64,000 nt of DNA from Eumeta japonica (Eukaryota > Arthropoda > Insecta > Lepidoptera > Psychidae). This document shows positions 1 to 9,900 of the stretch, piece by piece. The stretch's first letter is position 1; every line of letters begins with the position of its first letter. The notes beneath the pieces were generated by a model. The model made no database searches. It had not been told where the DNA came from and saw nothing but the letters and a program-made list of their open reading frames with translations. Location: NCBI GenBank assembly GCA_005406025.1, contig BGZK01000539.1, positions 248,001 through 312,000 on the forward strand, written 5' to 3'. A program made the position numbers and the translations under genes.

Positions 1-59
1 AGACATACATACATATTAAAAATTCTTGTTAATTTGGTTTTTTTTTTGTTCACTCCATA

Positions 60-260
60 TAACGATAACTCTATAACGACAAAAAATGCTCAGTCCCTTG
101 AGTTTCGTTATAAAGAGTTTACACTGTATATGATTTGTAGTTTTTGAATAAAATCCCTGTGACATACGGATGGACAGACATGGCGAAACAATAAGTGTTC
201 AGTTTTTGCCATTTTGGCTCGGAACCCCAAAAACAGACAGAAAGGTGTTTTATAACATGT
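60..260 (-). repeat. dispersed lepidopteran repeat, minus-strand copy
   Basis: Read on the minus strand this block contains GGTTCCGAGCCAAAATGGC, then a stretch ending in CCGTATGTCACAGGGATT. The same order of motifs recurs on the plus strand at about 60028-60130, so this is one copy of a dispersed repeat. It lies downstream of the visible Tip60 exons, probably in an intron of that gene. The rest of 1-567 shows only AT-rich sequence. Confidence 0.55.
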
Positions 261-567
261 AAGGATATAAAATTTATATAAAAATATCACATTTAGACTT
301 ACTGAATTGGTACAAAAACATTTTGATATCAAATTGTTCAGTAAAATACACCATTATGGTATGCTATAACAGAATGTTATGAGAATATAACATTCATTTT
401 ACATTGTTAACAGCACTTAAATCAGTTTAATTGACTAGGAATATTTTTTCAAGATATCTAGATAAAATCCATTTACAGAAAATCAAATTAGACTAACAAG
501 TGTATTCTAAAAGTAGCAATAACAACAATACAACAATGATAAAAAATAATAATACAATCATACTTAC

Positions 568-817
568 AATCAACGTAATGGACGTAATACCCTTTTTGAC
601 CACGAATTTCTTTAATACTGATTATTTCTGCAAGAGGCCAATCGTTTCCACCTTGCATTCGCACTGGCAAACGACATCCTTCCACCAAGGAAGCCTGTAA
701 ATAACAATTTATGGTATCGTGGTATAACATATTTCAACAACATCTATGTAAAGTAGACATCGTAAATCCCACCGTAGAATCACAAAAAGTAGTCAGGTCG
801 TCTTCGCTTTCGTTCAT
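568..817 (-). CDS. Tip60: Tip60/KAT5 histone acetyltransferase, first two coding exons (partial)
   Basis: Tip60 (KAT5) is the MYST-family catalytic subunit of the NuA4/TIP60 chromatin complex. Only its N-terminus is in the window. Exon 1, complement(773..817), starts at ATG 817 and encodes 15 residues ([15 protein letters not shown]) with phase 0 at its end. Exon 2, complement(568..694), encodes [13 protein letters not shown] then WPLAEIIS and YYVHYVD, the conserved start of the Tip60 chromo-barrel domain. It ends in phase 1 at a GTAAGT donor, where the next exon should supply the F of YVHYVDF. The exon 1 donor (GTGGGA) is weak, so exon 1 is less certain than exon 2. The rest of the gene, including the acetyltransferase domain, lies beyond the left edge. 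Family assignment rests on recognising EGCRLPVRM and PLAEIIS. Confidence 0.85.
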
Positions 818-3800
818 ATTTATTTTAAAATATGATTTAGTTTTAAGACATTTGTCAACTTCTCGTAATCAATCGCTTATTCAATCAGTTGCTACATTGA
901 TCAATCAGATGTAGTATGTTTAGAATTTGTACGTGCCGTGTTTGGCTCGTCTACACGCGTCGTCTCGCTTGCACAGTTACACAGTTAAAACCGAATAAAA
1001 AGCGGAATATTAAACAGTATCCTCACAGTGCAAGTAAGCTTGTGTATAATAACTGTGCGAACTTCACTATGTTTTGAGAGCTGTAGCCTGCTATATGGTC
1101 AACAGAATAATTCTTTTTTATTGGAAGCATGATTAAAAAGCTTCGGTGTTTTGTTCTTGTAGAAATATTCCTTGCATTTAATTTTCCATGATATAATATC
1201 ATAAACAAGCAAAGATTGGTATAATTCTTTAAACTGATAGAAATTCTGTTGTATATGCAAACCAAGAACTATGCAGTCAACTTTTTAGCAAGTCAACGAT
1301 TACACGAGCCTCGCTTTTGAGCCTGTGCGAGCTACCGTGTTTTTCAATCTACACTAAGCGCTTGCCTGCGCAAATTAGTCTGCACAAATAAACACGTATG
1401 CAAGTCGCTGCGCGTAGACGGACCTTTAGGGTAGTTGCATGTTGTTCCCTTATATTATGTTATAATTAAAAGAAAAAAAATTGTATGTAACAACAATTCC
1501 TTTTTTTTTCAAATTTCTATTTTTCTAATGAGATTTTGTATAAGATGGAGTTTCTTCCTGATTATATCACATTCAAAAATATAAAATGGCGTGTTAAATT
1601 TTTAAAATCACCGCATTACTGAGGTATCCCAGTACCTTTTTATTTTAAATGAGGCCGTAGCAGTTCTAAAGTTATTAACATTATAAAAAATAGTCCCCAA
1701 AACTTCAAATGTGATGAGCTTCACGCATATGTGATCAAAGTTCTATATGAAATATAGGAAAATAAACTTCAAAATACCTAATGTAATTAATGTCCCAAAT
1801 TCATTAAAGAATAGATGGTCGTAATGATATATTATGGGTAACAATTTGTAACTATTTCGAATGTGATTCAAATGTCAATAACCTTAAATATCATCCATAA
1901 CCACAGTCAAAATGGTTACCAAGTTTCTAAAGATAACACGAATTAAAACTCGACATTTTTGAAATTACTTTGACAGGACGTAAATAATTGTACATTTTTC
2001 AGAGGCTAGTTTTCGTTGTTTTTACTATTTTAATGCACCATCTGGGCCGGTCAAATAAAGCTCCGCAAAGTTATTTTAACCAATACTAACTTTGTGTAAA
2101 ATCGGGTTAAGGTTTTAATTTTTTTTCTAAGATTTTTTTTTGTGTTAAACCAACAAGTCCTGTACCATTTTGAAATCCTGATGAAAGGCGCCAACTTTTA
2201 ATATCATTTGCCAAAGTGCTCTAGTACATTTTTTAAAAGAGGTCCTGTCAAAGTGGAGAAATTTCAAAAATGTCGAGCTCTTAGTTCGGAAAAAAGTGGT
2301 AACTTTAGAAAACTTGGAATAATTATGTTACTATTTTTGACTGTTTTTATGGATTTGATATTTAGGGTTATGGTAACAACATTTGAATGGACAAAAACAA
2401 CATACATCAACCACAGTAATCGAAAAATGGTTACATTAACGGATAAATTAAATGTTTTTTTGGGACGAAATTCCTGATGGGGCATTGCGGAGGGGTACCC
2501 TAGCCGGCAAAAAACGTCCGTGATATTAAAAAAAAAGCGTAAGATTTTTATGTGTAGTCCATATATAATGGCTAATGTATAGTCTACGTGATGACTTATT
2601 ATTATTGCAGTTCACCATTATTATTATATCATTCCATTAATGTTTCATGATCTAAGCGTGTCTTGTGTTTTTTATTACTTAATTTTGTTCTATTTATGAG
2701 ATTATTGAGTATAATTAAATTTTGTTTGAAGTAACAATATTTAATTTCTTTGAGATCAATTTAATTATTGCTGTTATTAATTATACGATTAAAATAATTG
2801 ATAACTAATTTCATTCATTTTTATTTTAATCAATAAATTATTTATAAATAAATACTTTTACAATTGTTGATTATTGTTAAACAATGTCAAAGTTAGATAG
2901 TATATTTTACTGTTTCCTTTTTTTCAGAAATATACATATAATTCAGACAATGTACAAGATAAACAACGAGAAGAAATAACCGCGATACATGATGTTATGT
3001 CGGTGAACAATATCCAGCAATCAATAATACAATATGTTTTTCAAAAACTGAAAATTTAATTTTATGCAATGTATCGATTATATTTCTAGTCATTGAGTTT
3101 AATGAATAAATGATTATTCATTATTTTTTTATTTTTATCGATTAAAAAATCATAATAAAAAATGAATACCCGGTTAATTATTTTCTTTATACCTCGAGTA
3201 GAACTTGAAATTAATATTTTTATAATAAGGAACTTCGTTCTTATCTGGTGTTCCACAACACCACTCGTTTTTTTTAATGCCTCTAATTTCTAGGGATCGT
3301 GGTATGGATTTTTAATATTTTTGACGACTATCATCTAACCTATCGTTCCGTTTCAGCTTATCGTTGAGTTTTGGGACTATCTGTATATCCCGTGCACAGT
3401 ATACTTATACGTGCAATGTATGCCTATATGTCGCTCGTGTAACACTTTGTCGTTATGCTTCACGATCACCACGAATCATTCATTTCGAGTTATTGCGCTG
3501 GCGCACCGTATAGATGTTTCAAGCCACATCAATTACTCTACAGGAGATTCACTAACAATTTTCAAATAACTATTAACATCCGCGACATTTATGTTAAAAT
3601 GAAAATGTATATATAATCAAAAAGTGTCTATTTCATAATTCAAGGAAGGGTTTCATCATAGATTATGGGTTGTGTTCTGTAACTTGAATTGGTCTGTGGT
3701 TTTAATTTATTATAACCTCAAAGGTAAAATAATAGTCGTGAATTTTGAATTAAATTCTCAACTGCACTCAATGGTACTACTGCTAACTTAAATAAAACCT

Positions 3801-3845
3801 TTGAGTAGTTTTTCTCGTGCACAACTGCAGCTATTAACAGAAAAT
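818..3845. other. intergenic region between Tip60 and Tim9
   Basis: About 3 kb separates two genes transcribed away from each other. No conserved coding exon was seen. Two small GC-richer patches (about 925-1000 and 1290-1430) share a vocabulary (GTCTACACGCG, TGCGCGTAGACGG) and look like repeat ends rather than promoters. An imperfect inverted repeat occupies 1866-2450. The rest is AT-rich, with poly-A/T runs. The Tim9 promoter should lie near 3700-3845, but no clear TATA box or initiator can be named. Confidence 0.5.
1866..2450. repeat. imperfect long inverted repeat (foldback-type element)
   Basis: The reverse complement of 1866-1981 aligns by eye to 2243-2450. GTCCTGTCAAAGT comes first, then AATTTCAAAAATGTCGAG, TCTTTAGAAACTTGG, a TGACTGT block and ACATTTGAAT, in the same order with small indels. 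The 260-nt centre (CATCTGGGCCGGTCAAATAA and following) is not shared. No target duplication was identified, so the true ends are unknown. A palindromic noncoding transposon is the simplest reading. Confidence 0.6.
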
Positions 3846-4293
3846 ATGGCTGCTATGCAGGAAATTAGTGAAGCTGATCAGATCAAAACAGTTAAGTGGT
3901 TTTGGCATTGAAATATAAAATGTTTATTTAATTTTAGTTACGTTTTCAAACTTAACGTTCATATGTTAATTGTTTTTAGTTCAAAGACTTTCTTGTCCAG
4001 TACAATAAGTTGTCGGAATTATGTTTTAATGACTGCGTTCATGATTTTACTTCTCGCACTTTACGGAGTTCAGAGGTGAGATATTCTTTCGGTTTTTGTA
4101 ATTTGTACACTTTTAATAATTGCACGTATTTCTGATCACCTCCTTTACAATCTTTCAGGACAAATGTGCTGTCAATTGTATGGAAAAATATCTTAGAGCT
4201 AATCAACGTGTTTCTCAAAGGTTCCATGAATTTCAAATGATTGCAAACGAAAATATGCTGGCTTTATCTCAGAAGTCAGGCAATCCAAGCTAA
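3846..4293 (+). CDS. Tim9: Tim9, small TIM chaperone of the mitochondrial intermembrane space
   Basis: Three exons (3846..3890, 3980..4075, 4159..4293; all phase 0) encode 91 aa, close to the usual 89-90 aa of Tim9. The protein has the twin CX3C motif of small TIMs (CFNDC and CAVNC), whose cysteines form two disulfides. The preceding QIKTFKDFL-YNKLSELCF segment is characteristic of Tim9 rather than Tim10, Tim8 or Tim13. Tim9 forms a hexamer with Tim10 that shields carrier precursors crossing to the TIM22 complex. Splice sites are GTTAAG/TTTTTAG and GTGAGA/TTTCAG. The start is the first ATG (AATATGGCT), with a second in-frame ATG three codons on. This gene looks intact and marks the edge of the UGT cluster. 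Confidence 0.93.
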
Positions 4294-4350
4294 TAGTAGC
4301 AAATATATGTAGATTTATTTTGTTATTAGAGTATTTATTAAAATGTTGAA

Positions 4351-4356
4351 AATAAA
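4351..4356 (+). terminator. polyadenylation signal of Tim9
   Basis: AATAAA lies 58 nt after the Tim9 stop codon in an AT-rich 3' region. It is the first canonical signal downstream. Confidence 0.6.
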
Positions 4357-4794
4357 TATGACCTTACCTCACTCTACTTTTGTCATTTCCCAACGTTAAA
4401 ATGTTATAATAGAAATAGTAAAATATGTATTTAGTTTATAAGGACTATATGTGTGTAATAATACAGGGAGTCCAGAAAACCTTGGAGGTCCTTTTAATTT
4501 CAAATAGATTTGAATATATGCCACCATAATATTAATGATTATGAGATATTCAACAGTTTGGAAAAATTCTTGGTGTAAATTGTATGCATAGATTAAAGCA
4601 ACGAGAAGTCTTTTTGCATACTCGCAGTAATAAAACAATTTAAAAATGTTTAACACTATTTTCATTAGCCATATTTTAGAACCTGAATGAAAAGACAAGT
4701 GGTAATTGCTCAGAAATAGAACTCTGCTTCAATGAAATGCATTTCCTGTTGTGCTGTAAATGAAATCTAAACATCTTACAGTACAACACATAAA

Positions 4795-4945
4795 ATTGCT
4801 GCTGTGAAGTTCGACACGAAAGCGTTGTAATGGCGTAAAATACAAAGCGGAGAAGAATAAATGGTCAGGGATTGTTATACCTGTGCCATACATCATTCAC
4901 AGGCAATTCATAGGGGCAAAGTTTAGTGCATTGTACTGTACATGC
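4795..4945 (+). repeat. dispersed repeat R1, copy 1
   Basis: GCTGTGAAGTTCGACACGAA, AATGGCGTAAAATA, GCAGGCAATTCA-like and GTGCATTGTACT blocks occur in the same order and orientation at 6560-6715, with many substitutions. No coding potential was seen. The remaining sequence between Tim9 and 5445 is AT-rich with nothing recognisable. Confidence 0.6.
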
Positions 4946-5444
4946 ATATCAATTCAGTTTCTGTATAAAATGTGTAAGTTTTTATTAATTATTGTAAGTC
5001 AACTCTTATATAACACATTTTTTAATAGTATTTGAGTTAATGTAAAGTTCATGTAATTTCATGTACTAATGAAAAGCATAGAAACAGAATCTAGGTACAT
5101 TATTATAAAATTGCAACATATGTTTTTCTGTGCATTGACAATATTAATTAAAAATGTTACAATATGGCATTTAGGTTTCGTCCTCAGAATAACCATGTCT
5201 TTTATTATTTGTCTGTACTTTCACTAGGCAAAAACTTTCACTGGAATTTCTCAATGATAATGAATAATAATATTTCACGGGTGGCGATAAGACACCTCAT
5301 TAAGATAATTAATTATTACAGAGCAAATTTCAATTTTAATGTATGTTCTGCTATAAATTCGTCAATTGTGGACCAAATTCAATTTTTTTTTATATATTAA
5401 TATATGTAATAATTATATAAAGAAAAATAATAATTTATATTATT

Positions 5445-5930
5445 TGTATAAGAATAATATGATACTTGCTCTCCAACTATGAATGTAAAGACCCTGAAAT
5501 TATTACTAAAGAACAATAGATTCAGGATTGGAACTGCTTTTCCATTTGTTGGGTACAAAAGTAAAGGAGATGCCTGGACAATTTCAATAATCATGGTTTA
5601 ATCTAAATGCAAAGTAACTCAATTACAAAGATATAATTGCTTTTAACAATAAAATGTGAAATATAATAAGGTGTATAAAATAAAGAAAAACTGCCTTCAA
5701 AAACATATTTAATAATATGTTTAATAATAATAATAAGTAATTTTTTAAACAGACCTCAAAAACAATTAATTAGTTGCTTTTGGAATTGGTTTCAGCAAAA
5801 AACGGTAAAAGAACATATAATCTATAAACATGAATATTAAACTATAATATTGAGTCAGAAAGGAGATCTAAGGAGGGAACTATAACTGATTTATCTTTAG
5901 CTGAAATCAACTTCAAAAAGGGGGTTTTAT
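5445..5930 (+). repeat. dispersed noncoding repeat R2, copy 1
   Basis: This block aligns by eye, in the same orientation, with 46195-46680, and its right half aligns with 48130-48370. Shared blocks are AACTATGAATGTAA...CCCTGAAATTA, GTACAAAAGTAAAGGAGA, CCTGGACAATTT, then AAAAACAATTAATTAGTTG and GGTAAAAGAACATAT, ending in TTTATCTTTAGCTGAAA. No protein coding is apparent. Confidence 0.65.
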
Positions 5931-6559
5931 TTATTTTTTTATTTCTAAGAGTGTATTCCAAAAATAAAGAAAAACAAAAGTATTCAATATAATTAGCACA
6001 TTGAACTAAAATGGTCTTACTACAAATTTTTCAAGAATACAAGAAACTTGCATTGTTAACAAATAACCTTATCATTGCCGTGATTTTGTCTTAGCAATTT
6101 GCTTGAAGTTAACCACAGTATAGCTACCAAATATATATTTTATTATTCAAATATACTAAAATGATAGTTTTTTGATTTGATTAATCTATACACCTAAATA
6201 AAATTGATATGTCTGCCTGTTGTTGGAAATAACTGCATGTTTGAAGTCCATAATGTTATCTGTATGTATCAAACACTCAAACAACCTTTTAAATTTATTA
6301 TCTCCATCTTATTTGTCTGGGGTAATCTTTAAACGGCTAATCAATTTAAAAGAATTTTCACAAAGCTTATTGAGCTATTCATAAAGTAGGTACTCTGTGA
6401 CTGGAAATATTTTCGGTTCCTCTGTGAAAATTGAAAAACTCTTAAAAATGGGTTAATTTGATCAGAATTGAATCGTAGCTGGAACCAGGAACGCGATCGA
6501 TATCGGACCCCGTTGATGAGGACCAGGATTGTGATCATAGTGGACATAGCTTTATCAGC

Positions 6560-6715
6560 CGCACGAAACTCTGCCGCTGTGAAGTTAGTCACGAAAATAT
6601 CGCAATGGCGTAAAATAGGAACGCGAGAGAGAAGAAAGAGTCGGAGAGCATTAGCCTGCGCATTGTATCATTCGCAGGCAATTCAAGGCAGCAGTTTCAT
6701 ACGTTGTACTTTAAC
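6560..6715 (+). repeat. dispersed repeat R1, copy 2
   Basis: This is the second copy of the repeat at 4795-4945. The short open frame across it (6468-6746) follows repeat sequence and is not a gene. Just upstream, 6460-6550 shows a small patch of the purine-rich GATCGATATCGG type that is longer at 12780-13140. Confidence 0.6.
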
Positions 6716-6930
6716 TAATCGCTTGCACTTTCCAAGTTCAATTTAATTTGTTAGATGGAGATCTATTTAATACTTCATTAAATTTAAACAAGGTATAATT
6801 TCTTATTGTATATTATGGTACTTGTCAGAAAGTAGAGAGAATTTCGATGAGTGTTCATAATAAAACGATATGGTTATGATTAGAATGCTGTATTGAAGAT
6901 GTACCTATCTGAATTCTTGTCGTAACACTG

Positions 6931-9900
6931 TTAACATGGTAGTTGGCACTTTGTTTCCGGAGGTGTAAAATCCAGTACAAATGAAGCTTGTGAACAAGTG
7001 TAATCGAAACAGTAATCATTGTATTTGGCTTCCACGCTATATTTGCCTTTTAATTTTCCATATTCTTCATCTTCCGTGTTTAGTACATATTTCAGAGGAT
7101 AAGGGCCGTACGGGCTATTGTCAATGTTAGACGGTTTTGTGCTGATAGTGTACTGGCCTCCGTGACGTATGATTCGAATCAAAGGTTTATCTTGAGACGG
7201 CGAGTCTTTGCATGACGTAAAACATTGGTCTGTGCAACAGACGGCAAGGCAGGGCTCTGCACAACAAGATTTGCAGGTTGAACATTGTCGTGCTTTCCAG
7301 CAGTTGTGTTTTTCAATCATTCTCAATACCGGGCAAGCTATGTGCCCTGGACGCCAGCCGCATCGAAGCTGTTAAAGAGAAATTCAAATGGTTATTAAAA
7401 TAGAAATCGCATACATTGAGACTTATGTAGACAGCAGTGACTACTAAATTTTCTAACGTCTATACTTGAATTTTTTCCCTTGATTATATTCTCTATATGT
7501 ATTTGGATATGTTCTGCGGGTGTCTTAGAAAAATTTGAATTTAGATCATCATAAAAGGTGTAATTATAAAGACGTAATCATTATTTATTATTAGGTACAT
7601 AATATTTAGCTATCATGAAAAAATGAATGAATTCTTTGATTATGAATGACAGTTACAATCTCAATAACACTATTTACATATACAGTATGTAAATGAACAG
7701 CACCGCCCCAATTTTTCCTGATAGAGTATCCATCTTATATATACAATATAAGTAATGATTAATATTACCAGTAAAATAAATAACTCTTTAAAAATTACTA
7801 ATGAACCGATGTGTATAATTTTTCCATTTTATTTTTTGCGATGTTGCCGCTACTTACCCGTCAGTAAGTTCCTTTCGACTTGCGTGTCTTTTTATGCGCG
7901 AATTCAATGCGACGTTAAAGCGCACGCGCATGTAGTTTAGAAAAAAAATTTCACGACGCAATGTGAATGATAAGTTTGTTTTGGTGCTAGTATACGACCT
8001 GGTAGAAATATTTATTTATAGTCTGAAATCTCAAAGTGTATTTGATTTTTTCAGAGCATGTCCGTGTTTTTCGAACTTATTAACACTTTTTTTTAGAATA
8101 TTTTTTTCTTAAAAGAAATGTCAAATATTCTTTGAGGTTTAGGACTGTAAATAGATATTTCCACCAAGGCGCTCAGTGTAGATATGATACCGATGGTAAA
8201 TAATATGGATTTTGTACCTAAGTTCTATTATCGTTATGATTTGACGTTCAAGGTCGTTAAGGTGATCAACTGTACTTATTTACAGAGTTTTGTACCCTTT
8301 TTTCGCAAACCGTACTCTTTTCAAATCCTGTACTCTGAAAGTACTCATTTGTATAATTTTATACTCATTTGTATTTCTAAAACATTTTTTTAGATTATTT
8401 TATTTCAATTTTATTAATTAAATATTTAAAATTATTTTGACAGTGATTTGAATTTCACGCGCGCATATTGCTTGCCGTTTCCGATACGTCAGAGGACAGG
8501 GCAAACACCAGACACGAGTTTGACAGTGATTTGAATTTCGCGCGCACATATCGCTGCCGTTTCCTTGCTACTTGCAAAGTGTACTCTTTTTGAACAAAAA
8601 ATAGTTGGTCACCTTAAAGGTCATTGACGCGCATACGATTTAGTTATATATTGTTGCCAAAACGCGTACACAATCAAGTGACATTGACGACACACTGTGT
8701 TTAATATATTTTATATACTAAATTATTTATATTTTATTTTATGAACTAGACTACCTTTTCATAACGAAATAATTGAGTTAAAATAGAAATATTATGTACT
8801 ATTTTGGAGACATGTGACGCGGTGCTGTTCATTTACATACAGTATAGATGTTTGCGCTGAAAGAAAATCTTACTGCTAGGCGTGTGTGCCGGCCGCAGCT
8901 TGAATATGAAATGGAAATGGGCTCTTTGATTTTTAAAAATTAAAATCAGTAGGTATATAAAAAAGTGCATTACCTACTGGTTTGGGAATCGATCACGAGT
9001 ATAATAAATAATTGCAACATTCATTTAGGGAACATGTGGGACACAGAACAAACGTGAATACCAATAATAGAAAGCTTGAAGTAAATGTACCTTTTTAAAA
9101 AATCTTTGTTATTGTAGAAGTATTCTTGTATATCAATACTAAGTATGCAAAAGACCGGTTAAGTGTGAGTCGGACTCGTACATGAAGGGTTCCGTACCTC
9201 CCTACAATTTCTTAAAAATAGCGTACATTTATTATATAAATGGAGCAACAAAAGCCTAAAAACACGTTTCTTCTATGGGACCCCCTTTTAATATTTTTAA
9301 CTTTATTTTATTTTTGTTATTTGTTGTAATAGTGGCTACAGCAATATATTTTGCAAATTTTCAAGTATCTGCTTAAAACCATTATAAAGATTGAGTTAAA
9401 AACATAGAAAAACATGTTTCTTGTATGACGACTCCCTTTATTTTTTAACTTTATTTAATTTTTAATATTTGGTATAGCGGCCACAGTAATACATAACCGG
9501 CAAAAAATTTCAAATATATTTTAATGCCATTATAAAGATCGAGTTAAAAACGCTAAAAAAACACGTTTATTCCATGACGACCCCCTTTAATTTATAACTT
9601 CATTTTATTTTCAGTATTTGTTGTAGTAGCGGCCACAGAAATATATAATCGGTGAAAACATCAAGGGTCTAGCAGAAAAAAAATTGGTAAATACGTCAGT
9701 TATTTGGAATTATAAATTATTGGCAATATTAAAGAATGGTTTCAAATACTGAATCTAAAAATTTAAATAATAGCTTATAACTTACGCCACCAAAATATTT
9801 TTAGAAACTACTATAAAGCTTAGAATTTATTGTCAAGGAAGTATGTATTAAGGCTATTCGAATTTAAAAACATTAAAAAAATAACTTGATGTTGTGGTGA

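Noticed and set aside
1023..1265. 80-codon minus-strand frame upstream of Tip60
   Set aside because: No family resemblance, no splice connection to Tip60 exon 1, and composition like the surrounding AT-rich DNA.
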